Part shown: positions 38,620 through 46,798 of the stretch, one piece after another
How the letters are laid out: each line of letters begins with the position of its first letter
Numbering within the stretch: the stretch's first letter is position 1
Assembly (NCBI RefSeq): GCF_900115865.1
Contig: NZ_FOXY01000009.1
Coordinates: 150,585-214,584, forward strand
DNA: 64,000 nucleotides
Origin: Donghicola eburneus
Lineage (GTDB): Bacteria > Pseudomonadota > Alphaproteobacteria > Rhodobacterales > Rhodobacteraceae
Direction: 5' to 3'
The notes under the pieces: generated by a model
What the model was told of the DNA's origin: nothing
The model's database searches: none
Seen by the model: the letters and a program-made list of their open reading frames with translations, nothing else
Translations under genes and position numbers: made by a program

Positions 38620-38940
38620 TCAAACCTTTACAGAGGTGTAGTGCTCTAGTTCGAAGCGAATATTCACATTGATGCCACAAGGGGATTGGGCATAGCTCGT
38701 CAAAGCATCGCTCAGCTTTTTGGCAAGCTCTTGGGCGAACGCGGCATCTCGGTGCTCCTTGGGGAGCATTGCGAGGCGCAGATAAATGTGACTGTGGTTG
38801 AACTCTGCGATCGGATGCGCTCGGCCTTTGCACGCGCCGGATGACGGATCATGAGCGTGGATCACGTCCTCGATCTTCTGCAGCACCTCTTTGGCGGGCA
38901 GGGTTTGGTCGGCGGAATAGTAAAGATCGGCGTGAGGCAT
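38620..38940 (-). CDS. 5-carboxymethyl-2-hydroxymuconate isomerase-like protein
   Basis: A 106-residue protein of the CHMI/tautomerase-like fold. Pro2 directly after Met (MPHADLYYSADQ) is the catalytic base in this superfamily, and HSHIYLRLAMLPKEHRD matches the CHMI pattern. In homoprotocatechuate breakdown the enzyme isomerises a ring-cleavage product. It is on the same strand as the downstream ALDH-LLM operon with a 79-bp gap, so it may be the last gene of that operon, acting on an unsaturated acid. Confidence 0.72.
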   Translation of the reverse strand: MPHADLYYSADQTLPAKEVLQKIEDVIHAHDPSSGACKGRAHPIAEFNHSHIYLRLAMLPKEHRDAAFAQELAKKLSDALTSYAQSPCGINVNIRFELEHYTSVKV

Positions 38941-39019
38941 TTGGTCTCCGGTCGTGCAGATAAGCTAATGTGCCGCGCTAAGATGCGCGGCAGAGGGGCC
39001 CTGCGCAACGGCTTTATCG

Positions 39020-40489
39020 TCAGCGCATCACGAAAGGGTTGGCCATCGGTTCTGCCGAAGTGTTGATCCACACCGTTTTGGTGCGTGTATAGTCATGGAT
39101 CGCTTCGATCCCAGCTTCGCGACCATATCCCGACTGATTGAAGCCACCGAACGGCGCAATCGGAGAGATCGCGCGATAGGTGTTTACCCAGCAGATGCCG
39201 GACCTAATGCGCGCGCTGACCCGGTGGGCTCTGGCCAAGTTCTGAGTAAATATCCCAGAACCCAGCCCGAAATCGGAGTCGTTGGCCAGAGCCACTGCCT
39301 CTTCTTCGGTGTCAAAGGGCAAAAGCGACATGACAGGGCCGAACATTTCGACCTTGAGCGTTTCTGTCTCGGCGCTCGCGCACTCAACGAGTGTCGGTGC
39401 CATAAAATTCCCAGCGCGGTCGAGCGGTGTGCCACCGAAGTGGATGATCGCCCCTTGGGATTGCGCTTTGCCGAGTGTCGCTTTGATCGTGTTGATTTGC
39501 GCCTCGGTGCACAGCGGACCCAAGTGGGTATCGGCAGCCAGGGGGTCACCAACCACAATGCCTTTGGCCTTTTCAGTGATTTTCGCGATCAAACGCTCCA
39601 GAATAGGGCGATGCACCAGACCGCGCGACCCAGCCACACAGCTCTGACCAGAGGCCCCGAAATTCCCCGCAATCAAGCCATTCGCCGCACCGTTCAGGTC
39701 AGCATCCTCGAACACGATAATTGGAGATTTTCCCCCTAACTCTAATGAGGTCACTGCAAAATTCTGAGCCGAATTGCGGATCACGTGACGCGCCGTCTCT
39801 GGCCCACCTGTAAAGGCGATCCGATCAACGTCAGGATGACGGGTCAGGGGAATGGCGCAACTCTCGGCATCCCCAGTAACAACCGACACCACGCCCTTCG
39901 GGAAACCCGCTTCTTGTATCAATCTTGCGAATTCCAGCAACGGCGCCGGCGCGACTTCAGAGGCTTTGAGCACCACCGTGCACCCTGCCGCCAGCGCAGG
40001 CCCCAACTTGGTGGCCGTCAGGAACATCTGCGCGTTCCAAGGCACCACGGCTGCCACGACACCAATCGGCTCGCGCCGTGTAAAAACGTGCATATCGGGT
40101 TTGTCGATGGGCAGGACCGCGCCCTCAATCTTGTCCGCAAGACCGGCGTAATAGCGGTAGTAGTCACCGACATACTTGGTCTGACTCGCGGTTTCTGCCA
40201 GCAGTTTGCCACTATCCGTCGTTTCGATACGGCCAAGCGCTTCTGCATTCTCTTCGATCAAGTCGGCCAACCGGTAGAGAAGTTTGCCGCGCGCAGTCTG
40301 GGTCATGTCTCGCCATATGGGATCTTCCAAGGCACGCTTGGCCGCGGCAACAGCACGCTCGACATCAGTAGGCGCAGCGCACGCGAACGTCGCCCAAGGC
40401 GTCCCAGTCGCCGGATTTTCAGTGCACATGGTCTGACCCATCGCGCCCTCGCTAAAGGCGCCATCGATAAACAATTGAAAATGTTGCAC
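39020..40489 (-). CDS. aldehyde dehydrogenase
   Basis: A 489-residue NAD(P)-dependent aldehyde dehydrogenase. General-base Glu in LELGGKSPI and catalytic Cys in ASGQSCVAGS are present, with VVPWNAQMFLTATKLGPALAAG near the middle. The start is GTG 40489 (VQHFQLFIDG) with AAGGAGA upstream; a longer frame lacks homology. It follows the luciferase-like monooxygenase by 25 bases, so it probably oxidises the aldehyde formed by that enzyme. Confidence 0.9.
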   Translation of the reverse strand: MQHFQLFIDGAFSEGAMGQTMCTENPATGTPWATFACAAPTDVERAVAAAKRALEDPIWRDMTQTARGKLLYRLADLIEENAEALGRIETTDSGKLLAETASQTKYVGDYYRYYAGLADKIEGAVLPIDKPDMHVFTRREPIGVVAAVVPWNAQMFLTATKLGPALAAGCTVVLKASEVAPAPLLEFARLIQEAGFPKGVVSVVTGDAESCAIPLTRHPDVDRIAFTGGPETARHVIRNSAQNFAVTSLELGGKSPIIVFEDADLNGAANGLIAGNFGASGQSCVAGSRGLVHRPILERLIAKITEKAKGIVVGDPLAADTHLGPLCTEAQINTIKATLGKAQSQGAIIHFGGTPLDRAGNFMAPTLVECASAETETLKVEMFGPVMSLLPFDTEEEAVALANDSDFGLGSGIFTQNLARAHRVSARIRSGICWVNTYRAISPIAPFGGFNQSGYGREAGIEAIHDYTRTKTVWINTSAEPMANPFVMR

Positions 40490-40514
40490 GGCGGTCTCCT
40501 TCTTGGGGTGGGGG

Positions 40515-41549
40515 TCAGTGAAAGGCGGGCATGACTTCGTCGATAAACCGCGACAAAGACGCATGCTTCTTTTCGGCGCTCATGCCGCTATCGACCCAGA
40601 ACGCGAATTCGTCGTACCCCATGTCCTCGTAAATTTTGATCTTATCGATCACCTGCTGCGAGGTGCCGATGGTCAGATCATTGAGCAAACTTTTGGCGTT
40701 CGTTATCGGGTTTGCCGCAACCTCTTCATCGGTCAACTCGGGCATCAGCCCCTGAGAGATCGGACGCTTGTTCTGGAACCACGCGCCAAAATAGGCATAG
40801 TAACGCGCCAAATCCTGCGCTGCGTGACCAACGTCTTCTTCGTCGCGCCCCACATAGGTGTGGTGCAGCAGCATGATCTTGGGGCGGGTGCCATCATGGG
40901 TCTCGCACGCCGCATCAAAGCGCTCCATGAGCGTGGTAATTTCCTCTATCCCTTGCCAAAGTGGCGTAACCTGAATGTTGAACCCGTTGTGCACGCCGAA
41001 CTGATGACTGTTCGGGTCACGCGCCGCGATCCAGATCGGTGGGCCATCCTGCTGCACCGGCTTTGGCGAAGAGGTACTGCACGGAAAAGAATAGAACTGC
41101 CCCTCGTGCGCGTAATCGCCTTGCCACAGTTTGCGCAAGGTCGGGGCGGTCTCGCGCATCCGCAGGCCCGCTTCCCACGCGTCCATGCCTGGCATTACGC
41201 GCTCATACTCATAGACATAGGCACCACGCGCGATCCCCAACTCCAGCCTCCCGCCCGTCATCAGATCAGCAGCGGCAGCCTCTCCTGCCAGCTTGATCGG
41301 GTGCCAAAACGGTGCGATCACGGTTCCAGTCCCAAGGCGCACATTCTTGGTATGGTGCGCCAGATCGACCAGCGACATGAGCGGGTTCGGCGCGATCGTA
41401 AATTCCATCCCATGATGCTCTCCGGTCCAGATTGCACGCATCCCCCCGTCATCAGCCAGTTTGCAAAGGTCCAGAAATTCTTCGTAAAGGACCGCGTGAG
41501 GCTGCTGGGGATTGAGCCGTTCCATGTGCGCGAACAGAGAAAATTCCAT
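40515..41549 (-). CDS. LLM-class flavin-dependent monooxygenase
   Basis: A 344-residue luciferase-like monooxygenase (MEFSLFAHMERLNPQQPHAV, WTGEHHGMEFTIAPNPLMSL, GTGTVIAPFWHPIKLAGEAA, GRLELGIARGAYVYEYE). Enzymes of this class use reduced FMN and O2 to cleave rings, C-N or C-S bonds, or aldehydes. The flavin reductase is encoded immediately upstream, as in two-component systems. Start ATG 41549, 2 bases after the reductase stop. Confidence 0.87.
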   Translation of the reverse strand: MEFSLFAHMERLNPQQPHAVLYEEFLDLCKLADDGGMRAIWTGEHHGMEFTIAPNPLMSLVDLAHHTKNVRLGTGTVIAPFWHPIKLAGEAAAADLMTGGRLELGIARGAYVYEYERVMPGMDAWEAGLRMRETAPTLRKLWQGDYAHEGQFYSFPCSTSSPKPVQQDGPPIWIAARDPNSHQFGVHNGFNIQVTPLWQGIEEITTLMERFDAACETHDGTRPKIMLLHHTYVGRDEEDVGHAAQDLARYYAYFGAWFQNKRPISQGLMPELTDEEVAANPITNAKSLLNDLTIGTSQQVIDKIKIYEDMGYDEFAFWVDSGMSAEKKHASLSRFIDEVMPAFH

Positions 41550-41551
41550 CG

Positions 41552-42475
41552 TCAAAGCCTTTCCGAATAAGAGTGAATCTCTCCGCGATCGGCGTTCCCG
41601 ATGTAGAGAGTGAAGTCGCGTGTGCGGGTTTCGCGAGCGAAGCGCGCGAGCATGCAGGCTTCTGCCGGACTGGCGCAGCGTGTCTCTGGCAAGTCCGCGA
41701 TGGGCACCGGAACCAGTCCCGACGCAGGCTCTACCGCAGTTACCTTGCCCAGAAGCCATGAATGGTGCGCGCCAGAGCGGTCATCTTCGTAGACGGAATA
41801 GACTGGCCCTAGATTGACCGTGATGTGCCGCGCGGCCATGGCGGCGGCCAAACCATCCCGCAGGCCGATCCGATCCGAAACGGTCATTGCAGGCAAACGG
41901 TACCCTTGGTCCGAAGGTTCGAGCAGGACCTGATCCAGATACCGCAGAATTGCGCCGCACATATTTCGCTTGGCTGCGGGGTCACGGGCGGACCGTTCAA
42001 GCCCTAGGCTAAAGAACTGACCGTCCGCGTAGCCCAATCCGCGCGCGTCGTCTGTCTTGTAGGAGGTCACTTCGCCAATCAAGACACAGTGATCTCCGGC
42101 CTCTTGGGCGCTGTAGGTTCGGCACGTGAACTGCGCGATAGCCCCGTCGATTAGGGGCAAGTTCTGCGCCCCCACGTGGTGGGGCACCTTAGCGAACCGG
42201 TCGCCTTTGTAGCTGGCAAAGGTAGTCGCAACATTTTCTTGCCCCTCGGCCAAGACACTTACCGCGAAATCGGTGCAGCCCTCAAACGCCGTGTAGCTCG
42301 ACAGGAATTTGCCGGGACACACCAGCAGCAGGGGCGGGCCCATGGAGACAGAGGCAAAGGAGTTCGCGGTGAAGCCTACGGGCATTCCATCAGCGTTTCG
42401 CGTGGTGACCACCGTCACACCCGTCATAAACCGGCCAAAGGCACTGCGCAGAGTGCGGGGATCAAAGTCAGTCAT
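41552..42475 (-). CDS. flavin reductase (HpaC-like) with extra C-terminal domain
   Basis: A 307-residue protein. Residues about 1-165 are the flavin reductase barrel (FMTGVTVVTTRNADGMPVGF, TANSFASVSMGPPLLLVCPG, DHCVLIGEVTSY). The remaining 140 residues are not in short HpaC-type reductases and are not recognised with certainty; they may be a second ligand or regulatory domain. It should supply FMNH2 to the LLM monooxygenase. Start ATG 42475 overlaps the hydrolase stop by 4 bases. Confidence 0.82.
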   Translation of the reverse strand: MTDFDPRTLRSAFGRFMTGVTVVTTRNADGMPVGFTANSFASVSMGPPLLLVCPGKFLSSYTAFEGCTDFAVSVLAEGQENVATTFASYKGDRFAKVPHHVGAQNLPLIDGAIAQFTCRTYSAQEAGDHCVLIGEVTSYKTDDARGLGYADGQFFSLGLERSARDPAAKRNMCGAILRYLDQVLLEPSDQGYRLPAMTVSDRIGLRDGLAAAMAARHITVNLGPVYSVYEDDRSGAHHSWLLGKVTAVEPASGLVPVPIADLPETRCASPAEACMLARFARETRTRDFTLYIGNADRGEIHSYSERL

Positions 42476-43251
42476 AGCTCGCACCTTTGTATCAAGCCCC
42501 GCAGAGCTGCACTCACAGCTGCGGGGTGCGTCATCGGCATCATGTGGGCAGCGCCATCCAAAACAACGGACCAACCATTTGACGCACGTTTCGCCATTGC
42601 GGCGGACATCTCTGGCGTTGAATTGGGCTCGTCTGATCCGGTCATAAAAAGGGCAGGGCAATTTAAAGCTCTCAGCGCTACATCGCTCGGCCCATCCTCG
42701 GCCGCGAACACTCGATAGGCCGCGCGGTATCCAGCGGGATCGGCGTTCGACAGCCATTCTGCGCAGGCCGAACGTTCAGCAGAGAGCGCCCGCCCGAACC
42801 AACGTCGCAAAGTCGGCTCTGGGTCTGCCAAGCTCGCGCCATCCAAAGAGGCCGCACGCGCCTGCACTGCGGCTTTGGCGTCGTCGGACCGACGGTAGAT
42901 CGCATTAAACGCGCCAATGCCGCGCACAAGCTTTGGGTAGCGGCTGGCCAAATCCAACGCCATCATCGCGCCCATCGAATGACCGACCACAACCGCTGGC
43001 GTGCTCATTGCGTCTGCCACCGCCGTGACAAAATCCGACAATGTTGGCGCACCCGTCAGCATCGGGCTGTCTCCGTGCCCTGCCATATCTGGCGCGAGCA
43101 CGCGAAATTCCTTGGACAATTCTTCGATCTGCGCGCCCCACGCCTCGGCCCGCAGGCCGACGCCGTGCAGAAGTAGAACTTGCGGGCCAGCGCCCGAAAT
43201 GACGGCTTTCAGGCGCCCGAAATCAGACCGCTGCCGGGTTTTCCAAGTCAT
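42472..43251 (-). CDS. alpha/beta hydrolase
   Basis: A 259-residue alpha/beta-fold hydrolase. Oxyanion region LLLHGVGLRAEAWGAQI, nucleophile Ser in VVGHSMGAMMAL, acid Asp/Glu in FMTGSDEPN and final His in DGAAHMMPMTHP are all present. Likely hydrolyses an ester, amide or C-C bond in the pathway. Start ATG 43251 overlaps the DUF1185 gene end by 29 bases. Confidence 0.85.
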   Translation of the reverse strand: MTWKTRQRSDFGRLKAVISGAGPQVLLLHGVGLRAEAWGAQIEELSKEFRVLAPDMAGHGDSPMLTGAPTLSDFVTAVADAMSTPAVVVGHSMGAMMALDLASRYPKLVRGIGAFNAIYRRSDDAKAAVQARAASLDGASLADPEPTLRRWFGRALSAERSACAEWLSNADPAGYRAAYRVFAAEDGPSDVALRALNCPALFMTGSDEPNSTPEMSAAMAKRASNGWSVVLDGAAHMMPMTHPAAVSAALRGLIQRCEL

Positions 43252-43822
43252 GGCCCAACTCCTTGAGGTCCTGATAGCGGTCCCCAATCCGGTGGTGCGG
43301 ACGGCCTGTGGTCGCCGCGCCCAAAACGACCACGATCTCGTCTGCGCGGGGGGCGTCAGAGATCGCGAATTGGATGGTCAGATAGTGGGAGCGTCGACCC
43401 GCGTCGTTTTTATCCATCAGCGGCACCATAATCGGCGCATTGGCCGGCCCCCGTGTATTGGTGAAAGACAAGTAGGATTTGGCATCCACAGCCGAGCGGT
43501 AGTGGTTCCCAAAGCGCAGTGTGTGGATCAGCCCTGACGCATGCTCGACCTCGCCATCCAGACCAACAACGGCAGCTTTGCCGTAAGCCTCGATCTGATC
43601 TCCTCCCCCGGCGAGCGCGATCATCCGGTCGGTCAGCAAGACCCCAAGTTCAGGGCCATATGCGTATATCTCTGGCTTCAAGTCTTCGACATAGCGTCCG
43701 GCCCATGGGTTCTTGACCACTGCAGCCACAGCAAACATGCGCCAGGGTGTTTCAGCCTTGCGGAACCCTTCGATCAGGACTTCCTCTTCAAACGTCACAA
43801 TTTTACGGATTTCCGGTTCCAT
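43223..43822 (-). CDS. DUF1185 (amino acid synthesis) family protein
   Basis: A 199-residue member of the DUF1185/AA_synth family (EIRKIVTFEEEVLIEGFR, VVKNPWAGRYVEDLKPEIYA, YGKAAVVGLDGEVEHASGLI). The family has a solved fold but its reactions are poorly known; members often neighbour LLM monooxygenases in catabolic clusters. First gene of the minus-strand operon, divergent from a LysR gene. The start at ATG 43822 is the family's usual MEPEIRK-type beginning. Confidence 0.8.
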   Translation of the reverse strand: MEPEIRKIVTFEEEVLIEGFRKAETPWRMFAVAAVVKNPWAGRYVEDLKPEIYAYGPELGVLLTDRMIALAGGGDQIEAYGKAAVVGLDGEVEHASGLIHTLRFGNHYRSAVDAKSYLSFTNTRGPANAPIMVPLMDKNDAGRRSHYLTIQFAISDAPRADEIVVVLGAATTGRPHHRIGDRYQDLKELGHDLENPAAV

Positions 43823-43927
43823 AGATTTCCCTCGTCTCTGTCGGGAAAAGATATGATCCGCATGGACATTCCGGACAAACGAAGGAAAATCACCCTTAGC
43901 CATAAGCCAGACTAATGGGTGACTTCC

Positions 43928-44791
43928 ATGATGCAAAAATCGCTTCCACCGCTGAACTGGTTTCGCGCATTCGAAGCCTCTGCCAGACGGTTGAGCTTTA
44001 CCGCCGCGGCCGAAGAACTGAACATGACTCAGTCGGCGGTCAGTCAGCAAATCCGCGCGCTAGAGACCCGATTGGCGACCACGCTGTTCATCCGGCAAGC
44101 GCGGGGTCTGGCTCTGACGGACGATGGCCGCAAACTGCTACCCAAAGTTGAGAGTGCGCTAGAAACACTGGCCGCAGCCACCGCGCAGTTCGGGGTAGAG
44201 ACAGAGGGCGCCCATCTCACTATTGCCTCGTCAGTGAGCATCATCGACTGGGTGATCGCCCCAGCGTTGCCAACTTATCTGGCAGAGCGGCCCGAGCTCT
44301 CGTTACGGCTTGTCAGCACCATCTGGCCGGACGATTTCACCGCCGCCCGGGCAGATGTCCAAATCTTTTTCGGCACGCAGAAGCAGGCCGGACGAGCAGC
44401 CCAACCCCTACGACCCAGTGTACTGATCCCCGTCAAATCCCCAAGTCTTACGGGTGATTTGAGTACTCTGCCTCTGATTGAGTCCGTGGGCACATCAGAC
44501 GGATGGACGGGGTGGACGAACACATTTGGCGCGCCGACAGCGAAGCCAACGCTGTTCGTCGACACGTACGGCGCGGCTTTAGGCATGGCGACCGAAGGGA
44601 ATGGCGTGGCGTTGGTCAGCGCTGTCTTGGCCGCACCCGCACTGGCCAGCGGCGCGTTGGTACAAGCGGATACGCGCAGTCTCTCAGCCAAGGAGGGCTA
44701 CTATTTAAGCGTGCTTTCTGATTCTACCGCAGCGCGTGAATTCGCGGAATGGATGATATCGCTAACAGAGGCTGTCCCCTCTGCAGTGTAG
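43928..44791 (+). CDS. LysR family (GcvA-like) regulator
   Basis: A 287-residue LysR protein: FRAFEASARRLSFTAAAEEL then MTQSAVSQQIRALETRL in the helix-turn-helix, as in GcvA. The start is ATG 43928 or the next codon. Divergent from the DUF1185-LLM operon by 105 bp, so it is the probable regulator. The gap contains the weak inverted word pair TTAG-N12-CTAA, which could be part of a LysR box. Confidence 0.85.
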   Translation: MMQKSLPPLNWFRAFEASARRLSFTAAAEELNMTQSAVSQQIRALETRLATTLFIRQARGLALTDDGRKLLPKVESALETLAAATAQFGVETEGAHLTIASSVSIIDWVIAPALPTYLAERPELSLRLVSTIWPDDFTAARADVQIFFGTQKQAGRAAQPLRPSVLIPVKSPSLTGDLSTLPLIESVGTSDGWTGWTNTFGAPTAKPTLFVDTYGAALGMATEGNGVALVSAVLAAPALASGALVQADTRSLSAKEGYYLSVLSDSTAAREFAEWMISLTEAVPSAV

Positions 44792-44978
44792 TTTTGCGAT
44801 TTCACACGATAAACTACTGCAAAAACCACCTATCCTATCCCCGAAAGGCGGCCCAAAACTCCGTTGATATAAAACATGTATCCGAAGGCGGTATTTCAGA
44901 GCCGAGTGGCCGTATTGAGAGGAGAGGAGCTTTTCTGAAAGATAGCGTAACTTCTTAGCGTTGACCGACAGGTGTCTT

Positions 44979-45440
44979 TTGAGCAGTACGACTATCGCCC
45001 TTTTCGAGCAAAATTCCGACCATGCGTCTACCTTGCGTGCAATGCTCGCGCAATTCCCAGCGCTAACCGTGCGCTGCTATGACACCCCCGCAGCTCTGCT
45101 GCAGGATGATGAACACGTCGATGTCTACGTTCTGGGTCTTGATGATTTGGGCAGCGCCGAAACGGATTTTCTGGCGAAACTACGCGCCACGCAGAATGGT
45201 ATGATTGCCGGGATCGCCCTATGCTCTGCCAAAGACGAGCAAGAGCTCGTTCGTGCCTTCGAAGAGCATGACTTCGACAGCTTTGTTTCCAAGGATTGGG
45301 TATCGCCCGCTCAGATGTATTTGGCAGTCACTGCGGCCCTACGCAGCGCACGCTGGCGCCTGAACCACAAGTGCGCTGTGCACGGCATGCCAAACTTACG
45401 CTGTGGCAGCACGATCACGTTCCCAGAGGCCGCCGAATAA
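44979..45440 (+). CDS. degenerate receiver-like protein
   Basis: A protein of about 153 residues with a CheY-like pattern (TTIALFEQNSDHASTLRAML, DVYVLGLDDLGSAETDFLAK, ALCSAKDEQEL, FVSKDWVSP). Switch Ser and Lys exist, but the usual pair of acids at the N terminus is replaced by EQN, and the phospho-acceptor position is unclear. The start is uncertain: TTG 44979 with AGGTG upstream, or TTG 44961. No output domain. Perhaps a pseudo-receiver adaptor. Confidence 0.5.
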   Translation: MSSTTIALFEQNSDHASTLRAMLAQFPALTVRCYDTPAALLQDDEHVDVYVLGLDDLGSAETDFLAKLRATQNGMIAGIALCSAKDEQELVRAFEEHDFDSFVSKDWVSPAQMYLAVTAALRSARWRLNHKCAVHGMPNLRCGSTITFPEAAE

Positions 45441-45447
45441 GAGCAGG

Positions 45448-46695
45448 CTATCCCCACTTGGCCAGAGACGCGGCCAGCTCTGGATGATCTATGGCGTAAT
45501 CCTCGAGTTCGGACCCCGCTGCAGCGCAGTCCCATGCTTGCCGGACCGCCCGCACGCCGGCCGCAATTCCCATCGGGTGACCGTGGATGCCGCCTCCGCC
45601 CAGATACATGAGGTCCAGTGTTTGGCCGGTCCGGCGATAGGTCTCGACCGCTTGACCTCCCCATTGGCCAGAGCAAACCACGGGCAGGGGGCGATCATCC
45701 TCGGAAAAGATTGGCGTCATCACGTCCTCGAAGGACTGCACAAAGCTTTCGTCCGGCTCCCAGTATTTTGCGGCGATGCCGTTGATCTGGAACTGGTCGA
45801 CCCCCAACAAGCGCCAAATCTTCTGATAGGCCGCGAAGTCCAGTCCGAGGCCGGGGTGCCGCGTCAGGATATCCCAGCCGTTCCGGTGCGCGTGCAGGCA
45901 CAATTGCGAGCGTTTGCGTAAGAACGCCATGCCGCCGTAGCCGACCGAGTTGATGTTCACCACAGCAGCATTCCCTCCGTAGGACGCAACAATATCATGA
46001 TTGCGCATCATAGTGTCGGGATCGGCGGAGCTGATGCCAAAGGCATACATGACCTTCTTGCCCGTCTTTTGCTGGTGTGAGTCGATCACTGGCATGATCG
46101 CTTTAACGCGCTCTTCTAGTGGCGAATAGGCGGGGCTCATCAGCTTTTCGTCGTCCTTGATGAAATCGACGCCTGCCTCGCACAAAGTTTTGACAACCGC
46201 TGCGGTTTCTTCTGGCAGCAGCCCCAAAGACGGCTTGATGATCGAGGCGATCATCGGCCCTTGATCAACCCCCATCAAATGTCGCGACCCAGTGATGCCG
46301 AATTGCGGGCCGGGGTGGCAGGCCCACTCTGGCGGCAGATCAATATCTCGAACACGAACGCCGGTCAGTCCTCGCACGGCAAACACACCGCCAACGGTAA
46401 TAGTCATCAGCGCCGCAACATCAGTGCCCACAGCATCCATCGGGTAGGCGATGGTAACATCCGCCCGTCGGTAGCGCCCGACACCTTCTGGGTCGGGGAA
46501 AGAAGAAGTATCAACCGCGTCCAAGTGCGAAATCTCCACTACGCGCGCTGCACATCGCGCCTGCACTTCCGCCGTTTCGTTGGGTAACTCGGTGAAGGTT
46601 CCTGTGGACTGATCCGACGCAATTTTGGCGGCGAGGGGCTCTATTTCCCCAGCAGTTTCAAGTCGGTAAGTGACCTTAATCATGTTCTGCGACAT
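45448..46695 (-). CDS. RuBisCO-like protein acting on 3-oxo-isoapionate 4-phosphate
   Basis: A 415-residue form IV RuBisCO-like protein. Residues that match RuBisCO active-site ones: Lys154 (IIKPSLGL), carbamylation site Lys180-Asp-Asp-Glu (DFIKDDEKL), His270 (LHAHRNGW) and Lys310 (NGIAAKYWE). So chemistry on a phosphorylated keto-acid is possible. Next to apiose genes, it should be the 3-oxo-isoapionate-4-phosphate decarboxylase (OiaX) or the transcarboxylase/hydrolase (OiaT); I cannot decide from sequence alone. Start ATG 46695 has GGGGGAG upstream. Confidence 0.85.
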   Translation of the reverse strand: MSQNMIKVTYRLETAGEIEPLAAKIASDQSTGTFTELPNETAEVQARCAARVVEISHLDAVDTSSFPDPEGVGRYRRADVTIAYPMDAVGTDVAALMTITVGGVFAVRGLTGVRVRDIDLPPEWACHPGPQFGITGSRHLMGVDQGPMIASIIKPSLGLLPEETAAVVKTLCEAGVDFIKDDEKLMSPAYSPLEERVKAIMPVIDSHQQKTGKKVMYAFGISSADPDTMMRNHDIVASYGGNAAVVNINSVGYGGMAFLRKRSQLCLHAHRNGWDILTRHPGLGLDFAAYQKIWRLLGVDQFQINGIAAKYWEPDESFVQSFEDVMTPIFSEDDRPLPVVCSGQWGGQAVETYRRTGQTLDLMYLGGGGIHGHPMGIAAGVRAVRQAWDCAAAGSELEDYAIDHPELAASLAKWG

Positions 46696-46730
46696 CTTGC
46701 TCCCCCGCGTGACTCGGCCGACAGTAATAG

Positions 46731-46744
46731 TGATCATACCAGTT
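46731..46744. promoter_or_regulatory. 14-bp motif shared with the apnO promoter
   Basis: TGATCATACCAGTT, identical to 51750-51763. It lies between the divergent RLP and apsD genes and abuts TTGACA (46743-46748), a possible -35 box of apsD. Candidate site of the GntR regulator at 49613. Confidence 0.6.
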
Positions 46745-46798
46745 GACAAGGCAAGGGATCTTCGAAAGGCTCGGGCAGAGCATGGAGGAGAGCCAAAG

